Assembly (NCBI GenBank): GCA_013396755.1
Contig: VWZF01000445.1
Location: forward strand, 1,941,993-2,005,992
Direction: 5' to 3'
DNA length: 64,000 bases
DNA from: Sclerurus mexicanus
Lineage: Eukaryota > Chordata > Aves > Passeriformes > Furnariidae
Positions within the stretch are counted from its first letter, which is position 1. Each line of letters starts with the position of its first letter. Made by a program: the position numbers and the translations under genes. This document shows positions 47,359 through 60,249 of the stretch, in pieces. Below the pieces are notes generated by a model that was given only the letters and a program-made list of their open reading frames with translations, was not told where the DNA came from and searched no databases.

Positions 47359-50300
47359 ATGGCCATCAGTTCACATTGAGATTTATCACCAAGGCCAGCT
47401 AGATCTAACAGATGCAACTTGTAATTTGAAGTGAAGAAGACTGGAAGGATGAAGATTTTTGGCAGTGATAGTTGTCTTACCAGGATGTTTTGGTTTCAGA
47501 GCTAAAAAAATAATGTTTGTGTAATTTGAATGCAGGTCGTGCTGTATAGATCAAGTCATGTGGTCTCTTGTATGTATGTCCTTTCACTGGCCCTGTGCTG
47601 AGATTCATTGGCTTAATTTAGAAGATAAGCATGAACAGCTTATGCTATTTTCAGCATTGAAACATTTCTTACTAGACAGATGAAACAGTTTGTTCAAGAC
47701 CTTTATTTATCTGTGGAAGATGGACTGTCTCTACTGCTGCAGGTACAATACCTTGTAAGGATACAGGAGACCTTGGTGGGCAACATCAATAATTCTGAGT
47801 GGGACAAAGGACTCTTGAGAAGCAGATGTAGTTTAACGAGCTGGGGCATACCTGATCCAGATCTCTTGCCATAAGCAAGGCAGCTTGTAAGTCAGGCGTA
47901 CAGCCTTAGCTAATTTGTTCAGACTTCCTTCATAGTAGAAAGAGGGCATTGTCAAAGCTGGATGAAATAAATCTCCCAAGTTTTAGAGCTTGGTTGGTGA
48001 TTGTGAGATATCTGAATGCTTAAATTATGCTTGCTCTCTTTTTGCTTTCCTTCCATGGTTATACATAATGTAATGCAGGAGTCATTGCTGGTGTTTGCAT
48101 TGTCTTTAGTTTCAGAATATTCCCTTTATCAAACATGGGTAAGGTTTCAGGCAGTAGGATTAAATTATATATGTTGATATCTGCTCTACAATTTGGTACT
48201 TGTATTTTCTGATTTGAACCACTAGGAACAGTCACTCCATAAAGGCCTGTTTTAACACCTGGATTAGCAAAAAAAGGTAAAAAAACCCAAAACGCAGTAA
48301 AGACCAAACCATTACCCTTAACCTTTCATGTTAATTCTTTTATGTTTTTATATGTTCTGACAGCCTTTAAAAAGAGCAAGAAATAATTCTTTAGGTTGTT
48401 GGGGGTGCGAAGTGTTTCCCACTTGTGTCATTGAAATGCTTCACTTATCAAGCATGCTCATAAAAAATGCAGAATGATGGAATGTCATTTGAACCTTACT
48501 GCAGGGAGGAGTCCCTGGCAGTTATTTCTCTGTAAGCTTAAAACTGGAGAAACTTAAAATTTGAATAGTGATGGTTGGTAAGCCTTGGTTTAAAAAAAAA
48601 AAAACACGAAGAGTTAATGCTTTTTTTTCTAATTACTTGCCTTGTTCATGGAACAGGCCAGAAATGGGCATGTTTAAAAGTTATCAGAAAAGCAGGCCAG
48701 ATGAAGTAAGGATAGACAAGACCTTGAAGTACTTCTTACTTTTTAATCCAGGGAACGGGAATTTGCAGAACAGTTGCCAGGGAGAAAGGGAGCTGTGCTA
48801 AGGTAATGGCTCTATACATGGGCTGTAGGTTCTCTGTGCAGCGTCATTTTATTAGGCAATACCACAGTTTACACACTAATAGTTTATTTTCTGTTTTATC
48901 TGACTTAAGTGCAAAGAATGTTTTCACTGTTAACTTAATTTTTCTTCCTTGATGCTTTTAATTTTTTTTCTGGGATATCAAACTGTCACAAGCTTTTGTG
49001 GTGCTGTAATTTGGAATTGGCAGGTGAAAGACTGACATAAAACTGTAGCAATGTCTCAGTCCTGTGCTTGAGTGTATTGCAGCCTTTCTGGTCTGCTCTG
49101 TTCTGGTTGGATTTTTACTTGAATCTAGAACTTCCCTGGCTGTACCTTTTGATTTTTGAACAACCCAGATATAACTGGATGACAGCTGATGTTTTGGTTT
49201 TCATGTGACCTCCTTAATTTCACCCCTTTCTCCTCCCCATCTCCCTCAGAACTCAGTATCATCAGTGTCTTTGAACTTAGGTAAATACCATTTTTCTACT
49301 TGCTCAGAAATCTAGTGGTTTCTTTAAATTTTAATAGCACCTCTGTCTTGATGTTTTAATCTGTATCATACATAGGTTTTTTTGGTTCACTGCATAGCTT
49401 CATATTTTTCAACTTAGCATTAGAAGTAGTCATCCTGGAGATAAAGAAAATCAATGAGAAGCCTGTACTGAGACTGAGAACCCCTGCAGAAAGCTTTGAT
49501 TAGAGAAAAGCTTTAGGTCTGACTCTTATATGCAATTGTCCATCAGGTGGCCAGTCATTTTTGCATGTACTACTGTGTCCTACATGCACACAGATGGTAG
49601 GGATGGAAAAAGGTCTATTACATCATGTATTTCATCTTCCAAAGTATGTATATAGTTACTTCAGCAGAGACACAGCTTTGGATGATGGTTTTTTGGGGGT
49701 TTTTTGTTGTTGTTAAAGGCTGTTGTCCTTCAAAATGTCACTTCTAATTTTAATTTTGCTGTGGTTTTTGATCTGATTGCTTTTTATGATCACTAATTTT
49801 TTAATAGATTTGGAAGACGAGCCTGCCTTCAGTAAGAATGTGTTAATTGACAGGTGTCCTGAAGTTTTACATTCTTGGCAGTGGTCCAGGATGACAGAGC
49901 AGTAATGATTTAGAAACTGCTGTTCCTTCCTGGTGAAAGGATTGGAGGAAATCTGTGAAGTTATTAACTACTACTCTCTTCTAACAGATTGTGAAAAGAT
50001 CATTATGGCATCTAATTAGTTGAGATTACCTCCTTTTTGCAGAATGTTTGGGGGTTTTTAAATTCCTTTATATGCTGTCTTGTGACTTGCACTATTTTTT
50101 TTTCTCTTCTCTCTAATGTTCTGGATGGTTACTCTGAGGATTTGAGTAAGGGATCATGTTCCTATCTCTGTGGTGTAATTAGCACAGCTATTTAAATGTT
50201 ATCTGGAACCCATTTACCCTATCTGTCAGTTGCTGCTTAGTTCAGTGGAAGTGCTTTTATGTAAATCACAGAACAATACTTCTGACTTGTAACAAGATTG

Positions 50301-53259
50301 GGCTGAATTTAGGGAACTGAAACACTTCATCCTGGAATAAAAATGTCTTGCTGAATCAAGGGTAGAAGATTATGAAAGCTGCCACTTTTAAAAAGTGTAT
50401 TATGCTAACATATGTATAAATTGAATTAGCTGTGCTACTCCTACAGTAAGAAACTTCCCACTGATTCTAAAAAATTTAAGAAAAAGCTGACACACGTGAA
50501 ACTCTACTCCCAGTTTGCATGTTAGCTCTTCAGCTGGTCTTAGAATATTTGATGACTGATGGAGTGTGGGGCAGATGCTTTCCTTTTATTTCCTAGTAAT
50601 TTCTTAATGAAACTGGTTCCTTCTGTGTCTCAGAGATATTTGCATTTTATAGGGATCTAATGACATTTATAATGGTTTTTATTGCTCTTAGGCTTCCGTG
50701 GAAGATAACCACAGAAAGGATTTGTTTTCTTCCGTTCAAATAAAAACAACCTTCCCTTCCCTCCCACCATCCTTTGGTGTACCATCCTTTTGCCATCCCA
50801 TATTTTGGTGGTAGATCTTGAACTTGAAGAAAATAATTATGAAAGTTTCTCATCATTCCTATATGAGCAAGTCATGTAGTTTTGGATATTCTTCAGAAAG
50901 ATGGGCTCCTCACATGCTGACCAAGGGAAGATTAATTAATTGTGGCTTTTGTTTGTGTGTCTCCGTTTTCATCCTGGAGTGTAAGCTTGTGTCACTTTGC
51001 TCTGTTATAAATACTGTGTTAAATTACAGCAATTTTTTTTAAGAAACTGTTTGATTTTTTGCCAGGGATTCCTGAGCCATCTAGTAATAGTTTCAGGGAT
51101 CCTATTCCTTCTCTGAAAATCAGTGCCAATTTTGGACTGTGCAGCTGTCCCAGTTTCCTTTTTATTAATTTTCACTCCAGGAATAAATTTTTGTTGTCTG
51201 ATGTTTATTCTATTAGTGTTATTTAAAGTCAGTTATTTTCTTCCGCACACAGATCTTGCTTTACTTCCCCCCCTCCCTTTTTTTTTTTTTTCTTAAAATG
51301 GAAAGAGAAATATATCTGCCAGAGGAGATGTGATGGTAAAGCAGTATGAAGTGGCATTTATTTGACTATTCCAGAAATGATCCTTCTGTTATTCCATACA
51401 GTACTGCATAGCTTTTGGCTCAGCTGGTCTGTATAATAGGGGAGAGCCTCCCTGCTAAGCCAAGCAACTCCTCTTTGCTTTGAAGAGCACGTAAGGCATG
51501 TGTGGTAGTAGATTATCACAATTATCAAGTATCAGTAGTGACTTAGTATTTGTCCCTGGCCTTTTCCATCTTAACTTGAGGAAAGTCTGTTTTGTGACTG
51601 TCTGTCAGCCTCCCTCTCTGAGAGGAACTGTGGTTAATAGTTTATTAATAGTTTGTGTGGTACATAGACCATCGCAGACTTGCTATACGCTCTGAGCATA
51701 AAGGGGTTTTTTTGCAATTTTATACAACATGATGCTCCTTTCACCATTTAATGTCTTTGGACAGTGTTGGGAGCAGGCTTCATTAATGATGCTCAGATTC
51801 TTATAGTTTGATACATTTTTCTTAACTTTAAAAAAAAAATCCCCACTTCTTTGGTTAACACGGAATTGTTGGGTTTTGTCTTTAATTTTCAGTATTTGTG
51901 TCATGGCCAAGAGTTGTTTTAGGAATACAGTTATCCACCATAAAAAGACCAGTTATACCAGTTCCCTAGAAGGAAGACTTGGTGTTCTCTGAGGTGTTGC
52001 AGTGAGTGTTGGGAGAGATGGAGTTTGGGAAAACCTGAGCCAATAGGCATACCCGTAATGAAAAACCTCCTTTACGTGTTTTGCTTTTAACTGCGTTTTC
52101 AATGCAGTGGACACAGGTCCTTAAATGTTAAGTCAGCTGTACTTAGTGTTTGGGGAAAAAAAAGAGTAATGTGAGCTGCAAATAGATTTTCCTATAAGGC
52201 AAGTAATTGGTTTCCTTTTTTTTTTTTAATTTCTGTTTTCCTCTTTCCTGTTTTCTGTGTTTCTTCCCAAACAAGTACTTGAATTATGCTTTTAGATGTG
52301 TGCTTACTTGGTGATGGGAATGGAACAAAGGGACAAGTGGAACTGTTGGTAGGGTAGGTCAAGAGGAGATTAATGGTCCAAAAATACTAGCAGCTTCTCT
52401 GATAACTGCAGAGTCTTGAAATTAAAACATGAACGTGAAAACATGAAAATGACTTTTACCTCAGTGTTTGGTTCAGTCAGTGTGTCAAGAAGTTAAATGT
52501 AAAGAACAAAATAAAACTGTTTGGAGAAGATAGCAATGGGTCTTCAAGTCACAAAAATGACCTGGAAGCACTGTATGCTCAGAACTGGTAAAGAGAAATA
52601 CTGTGTCACACTGAAGGACAAGCAACTTTGTGATTGAGTCCAAAATATACAAGAAGCCAAAAGAGATTGGATAATTAATCCCTTTCAGTACATACAACTA
52701 AAATATCAAAAATTTGTTGAGCTCTGTAAGTCAAGCACAAGAGCCAATGTCTGAATTTCAATACATTCCTGTTTACCGGGAGCTGAGAAGGAAGCTTCTT
52801 GTGGGGAAAAGGGCTTCAGCTGCCTTGCTGAGCTGCACCAGGTACTGGACCGTCTGGGAAAGAAATGTATGTGAACTATACATGAATTCTGTACGTTAGG
52901 GTGAGAATCACTGCTTGACTAGGTTTGGGTTTTGATTTTGTGTTTGGGGTGTTCTTCCTACAGAAGAGAGCAGCTGGCTAAGATCTGTGGGAGTCATGCT
53001 TCCAACTCTGCGCCTTTTTTGCTGATGCCTCGTGTTGAACTCTTCCTGGAGGATGAAATGTCTCTTGGCACATTTGTTGCCATCTGCTGTTTGTCTCTGT
53101 TGATAAGGCTTAGTTAGCACTTCTCCTAGGAAAGTGCATGACATAGTTTCAAAAACTGCTCCATTTACCTGTTGCTGTGGGACTAGGCAGGCCCTCTTCT
53201 AAATGTTTTCCAGCTAGTACATATCATTACTATTTCACATGACATGAAAAATGATAATT
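47359..53259 (+). other. POLA1: POLA1 intron 26, middle part
   Basis: About 5.9 kb of AT-rich unique sequence with homopolymer runs (48593-48604 A, 51280-51292 T, 52219-52228 T). I recognise no exon, RNA gene or transposon. Short open frames have no family resemblance. Confidence 0.5.
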
Positions 53260-53269
53260 GAAGCTACAA

Positions 53270-53515
53270 GCCTGTTACGTAGTAAGCTTTAATTAGTTAA
53301 ACTGCTTCGTATTCGTTTACTGTTGGTGCTAATGCTCTTGAAATTAATTGGCACTAAAAGGGGTTCAAAGTTTATACGCAATCATTGCTGTAATAATGTG
53401 CTATATTACTAGGTAACTTGGCTTATTAGGTGATTTTGTTCTCAATTATTGCTGCAAGTCAACAAGGCCAGAGTAATTATCTCACAAACAATAGCCTTGC
53501 TCCCAAGACAGATGT
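53270..53515. promoter_or_regulatory. Candidate intronic enhancer block
   Basis: Repeat-free sequence with TTTAATTAGTTAA near 53288, AAATTAATTGGC near 53341 and a near-duplicate 12-mer CAAT(C/T)ATTGCTG at 53379-53390 and 53443-53454 (11 of 12 identical, starts 64 bases apart). AT-rich homeodomain cores mixed with ordinary sequence are typical of deeply conserved developmental enhancers. Conservation was not tested. Confidence 0.4.
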
Positions 53516-53879
53516 GGCCAGACCCTTCCCGTGGAGTTCTGCTGTGTACTGAGGAATAGGCAAGGCAAGGAGATCTACATATGCCATCCAGCAGCAGATG
53601 GGGAAGATTTTTTGAAAGTGGGAGAGCACACTTTCAGATCTTCTGTTATGCTAATAAAGTTTTTGTGTGAGAACGATAGCAATGTCAGTCTACCAGTGAC
53701 ATCAACCCCTGGCATGTGCAGGCCATCAAAGCAAACACAGAATGCCTTTGTAGGCATAGCTGGACAGTATAAGCCAGTTGCTACTAGAGTGAAGGTCATC
53801 TCTCATTTTCCTAGAATAGATTAAATACCTAGCATACACATTGATTAAACTTCTTCTTTTCATAGAAGCTGTGATTTTG

Positions 53880-54140
53880 TTAGAATGGAAAATTTAGAGT
53901 AATGGAAATTTCTGGACTCCATAGGAATTTCACCCCTAAGTTGTTAATGTGTTGTGTGCCACTGGAGTACTATAATGTGGCTTATATTAGCCTACAAGCA
54001 TCTGATAGAAGAAATCCTGAATTTACTGGATTAATACTACCTGGTAAGTATAAAGCATTGCTAATTAATAAATATTTAATTCCTGAGCACAGATTTAGGA
54101 TGGTAGGGTTTATATGAGAAATGAATTACAAGTGAAGATG
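53880..54140. promoter_or_regulatory. Candidate intronic enhancer block
   Basis: Unique sequence with 'ttgctaattaataaatattt' near 54057, 'ggattaatactacc' near 54029 (a bicoid/OTX-type GGATTA core) and 'gagtaatggaaatttc' near 53897. The open frame across it shows no family resemblance. Composition-based call only. Confidence 0.3.
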
Positions 54141-57100
54141 ACTTTCCTGAGTGGAAAAAGGAAAAATTGCAATGGTGAAACCATGGAATAGAAGCATGAC
54201 TGAGCAGTGCCAACATGCACCTCTTGTTGGCTGCTCTCCAGAATGCCTTCAGGAGAAGGTTCAGCTGAATCTCCAGATTTTCAAGTGTCTTGATCTGAGT
54301 TCTGATACTATTTTAAGTCCCTCTTTAGAGCTAGCATGTAAATCTTTATTTAGGACCATCTTTCAGGAGCTGCACACAGCCGGTCAGGTCTTAATTCCAT
54401 CCCAGGAAACTGCTGTTTCCAGGAATGAAATAGACTAACTACTAGATCTCCTTAATTTTCTGTCAGTTATTTTCTTAAAGTAGAGATTGAGAAGAAATTT
54501 GTTAAAAAGGAGTGTATTTGTTGATGGACATGTCTCATATATGAATTTTAAAGATGTTTCAAGTGAAAAAGGTGGATAGCTACTTTGGATGGTAGGCTGC
54601 TTAATATTGTTTTATTGGAAGCATCTGTGGAATTTGACAGTGAATGATTCTTTGTAACCATTGTAATTTTGCCCTTTTTGAGTTTACAAGTTAGAATATC
54701 GAGCATGTGGAGACATTATGAACACTGACACACATGCAGCGGATCAAAGTTGTAGGAATAGTTCTGAAGACAGGAATTCATTTTGGGTATTTTAAGATAA
54801 GGTGTTAAACCAATTGTTTAGGGATTTTTGTTGTTGTTTTTGCTCTTTCGTATTTACAATTTAGACATTTATTTCTTGTTTTCAAGGGATTGTAGTTGCC
54901 TGGAATCAAAAAGATGAAGAGTACAGAAAAAACAATCCTCTATTATTCTTTAGGCAAGGGGTTGCAAATATAAGTGCTCTGGAAGTACAGGACACTGCAG
55001 CTTAATTTATGTGCAGCCTGAAAGGATATGGAGGAACCTAAGTGGTGTTCTGTGTATTTTCAGTAAGAAAAGAGAAGTAAGAATACTTCGTTAAATCATT
55101 GCACTGTGGATGTGATGTTTCTAAAGGTATCTGTCAAGTGCGCCTATTCGATAATGTAGAAGGCTCCTCAGCAGTAGATTCATTTTGGTATTTTAGTCTG
55201 GAAACCAAGTTTCTGTGTTTGAATCTACTAAAATTGTTGGTGTCATATGCCTAATAACCCATCTGCTTGAATAATGATAAAGCCTCCTACTTAGTCTGTC
55301 TACCTCAAGGGAATAATCGAGCAGCCATTGTGACTATTCTTCTCTGAGCCAACAAAATACAATTTTCCCCAGGAGTTCCCTTTGAAACATAATTTATTTT
55401 TAAGGCAGTAGTGATAGGGGCCTTGAAATGAGGCTCAATGAGGAATAAATATCTTATCTCAAATTGTCTGTCATGGCCGGTGAAGTTAAAAAAAAAAAAA
55501 AGCAAAACAAAAATAATGCAACTTCACCTTATTTAAAAGGTAGCCAGATAGCCTTATGAAAAGGATTACAAGATGTGTGTTTTTAAGGGTCTGGGCTTGA
55601 TGACTTAGTCCTGGATTTTGTAGTAGATCTTTTTGCCATGTAGCAGACTGCAGGCTGCTTCAGTTTTGCTTCATAAAGTCTTGAAGCAGTTGTGTTGTTT
55701 GGGTTTCCTGCTGTGACAGAGACCATTGCCAGTCAGAAGAGCCAAGAAACCAGAACTTTGTAAATATCTCATATCCCCAAATGTATGTGAATCAGTTTGG
55801 CATCTGTAATTCATCTCTTCCTCCTCTTTCCCCCTCACTGTCTTACAAATCCTCTTACATGATCAGTTTATTGTGTTGGTGCAGATTCAGAGTTGCCGCA
55901 GTTGTCAGCATAAATGAGCCATGTTTCAGTTCTTTAATTTCATGGCAAAGGAATTGCATATAGGTGGTAGTGGATTTCATGTCATTTGTGTTAAATCAAG
56001 ATCCTATGCCTTGCTTCTGAACATTATGCTGTCACTCAGTCTGAAGCTACCGGCTTGAAGTAGAGACTATTTAGTAAAATTTTATGGCCCATTCGTGTTA
56101 GAGGAAAGTCAATAAGGAATCACTGCAGTCTTTTGCCGTCCTGAAATTTTGTAATTTATGTGACATGTTTTGGATAGAATTTTAATGACTGGGATGCCTC
56201 TCATAAAGGTGATTCTCCATAGTTGTAAGAAGTCATGTGTGGTCAGACAGGAACATCTGGCACCTCATAAAAATATTTGTACTTAAAAATTGATATTCAG
56301 TAATTAATTTGACCTTTCAGTATTTTCCTTGTTTAATGCAAGGGGAGTTTTTTGTTTGAGAGTTCCTATAATTCCTACCCATGTGTGCACAGTCCGGTAT
56401 CTTGAGTTTGTTTTGCTGTAGTCTGTCTCTGTAAAGCATTTTGCAAGGAAAAAGTGATGTTTCCCTTGTCTCAGTTAATCTTGAAATGTTTACTGTTTAT
56501 TACATAGTTATAACACTTATCATAAGTTTATCTGTTTCCTCAGATCATACTCACTCTTAGGAGGGATCAGATTACCTGTGCTATAATTAATTTCACCTCT
56601 GAATATGTTAAGAAATGTTGTATGCTTTTATATTTTCTGGTTTCTGGATAGTACCTTATGTCATGAATTTTTGAAGGGATTAAATAAATTTTTTAAACAT
56701 AAAAATTCCTAATGAGTAAACAGAAATATCTTTACATTTAGGAGTTCCTGCAACTTTCAAGTGTTTTAATTCTTACTGCAAGTTACCTGTTTTTCAGGCT
56801 CTTGGGTGAAATAGCAGGTTGTGGCCAGAAGGCACGCTGAACTACAATCTGTTTAGATAAGCTTTCTTGTATGAGCTGGGAAACATTTTTGAGGTATACA
56901 TTGGAGACTTGAGAGCTTTTGCTATTGGGATGGTCCAAGGTTTTTTGCATAGCAGATATGCCCTTGTGAAGAAGGTGAACTTCAAGAAGGGGACTCTGTG
57001 ACATTGGTGGCTGAATGCTGTGCCACAGCTACTCTGCATGTGTCTTCTGAACTCATAAGAAGGTCCCAAATAGTCAAAAGCTAAGAGTGGCGTGGTTGGG

Positions 57101-57399
57101 TTGCATCTCCCTATTCAAGTGTCAGAGAGGCCTGAATACCTGAACACAGATTAAAAAAAAAAAAACAACACAACAAAACAAAAAAAAAGACAAAGGGCTC
57201 TCTCCTACCCCAAGTGTCACATCGTTAATATCTGGAAAAAAAGTTGTTCCAATTTTGTTTTCCTCCTTGAACTTCCCTCCTTTTCTTTTACCTTAATGTA
57301 CCAACCATTAACTCTTGACATGATGCATTGGCTCATAAGTGTAAGCATATTGCTATAGAGCAATTTAGTCATCTCACTGTAGTATATGATATTCTGGAT
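54141..57399 (+). other. POLA1: POLA1 intron 26, continued
   Basis: AT-rich unique sequence. An A-run lies at 55488-55501 and an A-rich low-complexity stretch at 57152-57191. No exon, RNA gene or named transposon is seen. Confidence 0.5.
57152..57191. repeat. A-rich low-complexity tract
   Basis: Run of A interrupted by C ('aaaaaacaacacaacaaaac' type). It may be a poly(A) tail remnant of a retrocopy, but no retrocopy is recognised beside it. Confidence 0.7.
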
Positions 57400-57470
57400 G
57401 CTGCTTGACCCTTGGGGTTGGAATTAGGTGATCATCAAGGTCCCTTCCAACCCAAACCTTCTGTGACACC
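57400..57470 (+). mobile_element. CR1 3' end fragment
   Basis: 'ggggttggaattaggtgatc', 'atcaaggtcccttccaaccc' and 'aaaccttctgtgac' are an excellent match to the CR1 tail. Only about 70 bases remain. Confidence 0.85.
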
Positions 57471-57844
57471 ATATTGTGGGATTTTTTTGTGGTGGAGGAA
57501 AGCCTTTTGGAGCAGGTCTTACATACTTGTACGTGTCTAAGAATACTGGAGGTGTGTTCTACAATGGTATGTTGTTTCTTGCTGACTTACCTTCCTTAGA
57601 AATGCTTATTTTTTTAATATCCCTTTCTCTTCTTCCATCCTCTCTTCCCCAGAGTGATAGATGTCTTCATTGCCAAAGCATCTATATTTTATGTTTCTTG
57701 TCACTCCCCGAATTTGTCATGACCACTGCACTTGTTTTTCAGGCTCTCCAATTGAATATCATGTTACTTACAGATAAAGGTGGAAACCTGGAGTTAAGTT
57801 ACCAAAGCTTTTGTGTAAAATTCAACACTCACACCTATTTGAAT

Positions 57845-58735
57845 TAAAGTGAGAAGTCTGCAGGGTGGGGTAGGTGAGGAGGGGATGCTGGAGGGCAGGA
57901 GAGGAGGACAGGCTGCTGCTGAATACCAGGATGATGCAGGTGCCAGCCAGCAGCATCCACCTTGCTGCTCCAAACTGGCTTTTAGCAGTTGGAAAGTGGA
58001 ATTTGCTGCCCAGATTCTTGCTTGCTTTCTGGTTTAAACCAAATGGAGGGACCATTTTCTGCTGAGAGAGCAAGCACTTGCTTTTTCCCTGGGAGGCGGG
58101 AAGGAAGAGGATGTTGTTCTGTGCCTGTCAGGATGCTCTGGCCATGTGTGGTGGTTTGCAGTTGCTGAGCCATACCCAGCAGCATGTCCTGCACCAGTGC
58201 TCCATTTATTACTTCTCTGTGCTGCTCTTCCAGACCACTTGAGGTGTTTGCTGACAGCTCCCTAATGAATGTGCTGCTTGTGGCTTGTTGCTGTAGGAGC
58301 AGGGTGCTGAGATGACTTGGACCACTACATGGAAGATTAAGCAATGTCTTACTTCAGTGTATTTCTCTGTAGGCAGGTTTTTTGTTGGTTTTCCAAATAC
58401 TTCCACCATCCATCTCTGTGTGGACATTTGAGCTGTATGCTGCCACTTACACTGTTGTTTTGAGGTGTGATTTCCTAGCTTTCTCCCTGCTATACCCTGA
58501 ACAGACTGGAGTGTCCTTGAACCTGCCCTCCCCTTTCTAAAATGAAGAATGAGAAGCCTTTGAGCAGCTTAAGTGTCAGCCTGTCACAGCTGACAGGAAA
58601 CTGATCTGCTGCTTGGCCCTGCTGTGCTGCAGCCTGACTTGCCAGTGGCATGTGCCCGGGCTATGTGAGCAGTGCAAGGGCCAGGGGGTGCACGCTGAGG
58701 GCCCCCCTGCGCCCCAGCAAAGGGGGCTTTGCTGT
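57845..58735. other. GC-richer intronic segment, unassigned
   Basis: About 0.9 kb with higher GC than its surroundings, CAG/CTG-rich words ('ccagccagcagcatccacc') and purine-rich 'gaggaggggatgctgg' at its start. Open frames on both strands lack conserved motifs or splice context. It may be an old unrecognised repeat. Confidence 0.35.
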
Positions 58736-58925
58736 AGACATCGTCGGAAATCCCTGTCTGTCCCAAAATGTTCGCCACAGCTGTCTGTCCTGTCAAAACA
58801 GTGACTCGTCTCAGGGTTAAAGGTTGATGAAAACTGTTGCTAACTTAAGATGATTGATATTGGAAAAACTAATTAGTGAGTAGGGGCATTTAGGTTGATC
58901 ACTCGTAGTGGTTTCTCTTATGGAT
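58736..58925. promoter_or_regulatory. Candidate intronic enhancer block
   Basis: Unique sequence with 'gggttaaaggttgatgaaaa' near 58814, 'aagatgattgatattgg' (PBX/MEIS-like TGATTGAT) near 58847 and 'aaaactaattagtgag' near 58864. Composition and motif based; conservation untested. Confidence 0.3.
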
Positions 58926-59204
58926 TTTGAAGAACTTTGCTGAGCTGCTTTTACGAGCTTCTTTCTTTTTAACTGAAGTAGGGATGTGTTTCCAGTGGAC
59001 TGCTTCCAAAAGGTAAGGCAGGGTAAATTCATACTAGTGAGGGATTCCTTTGAGATCTCCAGAGGCTTCCAGGGAGATGCCTGGTTTGCTTAGAGAAGGA
59101 AATGTTAGATAACCCTGGTGAAACTTTCAAATGAAATAACCTTGTGACAGAATTGGGAGCTCATGGGCCATGCTCTGCCATGGAAGGTGTTCTCTGTGGT
59201 TGGG

Positions 59205-59425
59205 GAGGTAATAGAGGAGTGTTAAAAGGGTATTCTGGTAACATTACTTTGGCTTATTCAATTGCTAATGACAAGACAATGTGTTTCCACTTTGGTCCAT
59301 GCTGCTAAAGTGTAATATAATTATTTGTATTAGACACCGACCACCTGTTAATATCGTTCTTCTAAAGGTCATTGTGTGGTGCCTTGCTGTCTGAATTTAA
59401 CGGCCCTGTATCAGGTTTTTGGTCA
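59205..59425. promoter_or_regulatory. Candidate intronic enhancer block
   Basis: Unique sequence with 'ttattcaattgctaatgaca' near 59254 and 'gtaatataattatttgtatt' near 59312, then 'acaccgaccacctgttaata' (E-box CACCTG) near 59334 and 'aaaggtcattgtgtgg' (nuclear-receptor half site AGGTCA) near 59365. The motif mix suggests a regulatory element; no test of conservation. Confidence 0.35.
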
Positions 59426-59754
59426 CTCCTTTGTGTGACACCAGACAAGTGTTTGTGGGGAAAGAATGTGAACCCGATACCCTGACGGCCAAGGGAGAGG
59501 AGAGGACCAGGGACAGGCTCTGCTGCTGCTATTGTCGTGCCACCAGGCCAGTGCTGGAAAACAAGCAGCTTCCTTCTGAGGTGCTTTCATCTAACACAGT
59601 CCTTGCTTGGAACCAAGATAACTTGTGGTAATTTCCCAAGAGAAGCAGACTTGTCTATTAACCCAGACTTCTTGGTACCCCTGGATGTATAAGGGCATTC
59701 TGTTCCTAACCTGGGCTGTAAAGGAGGGAAGGGGTGCTGCTTGACTGGCTGGCT

Positions 59755-60005
59755 GGCCTCCTAATGCCATGAAAATAAAGTGAGGTGGTGATAATGTAAT
59801 TGTGCCTGGTGACAACGAGTAGATGCTTGATAAGTTATTTTTAAACATACGGTGTTGGCAGTTAACCTTAATCCTGGTGTTGGATTCATTTATTGATGCC
59901 TGTACAGTGACCTGAAAATGCAAAGCCCTGTATCATTGAGAAATGTTGACCTTGTTATCTGACAATTTTTAATTAATTTTGCTGAAAATAAGGGTGGCAT
60001 GCATT
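59755..60005. promoter_or_regulatory. Candidate intronic enhancer block
   Basis: Repeat-free sequence with 'ggtgataatgtaattgtgcc' near 59787, 'ttgataagttatttttaaac' near 59827 and 'tttttaattaattttgctg' near 59966. No coding signal. Composition-based call. Confidence 0.35.
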
Positions 60006-60249
60006 TAACTTGAACTTTTGCTCTTACCACCTGACCTGGTATTAGCTTTTGAGAGAGGTGGGGGGACAGGTAGGACTTGTGGATGAACTACTTGTGTGCC
60101 TGTGTGCAGTGAATGAAGCAGATGCAAGTGACTGCTGCTGCAGGGGCTCAGCTGAATGACTCTGTTTTCAAATTTCCACAAAACGAAAGCTTCAGCTGCC
60201 AAAAGAACAAAACAAAGCACCTGGGTTACCACATGGTGTAGGACATTCC

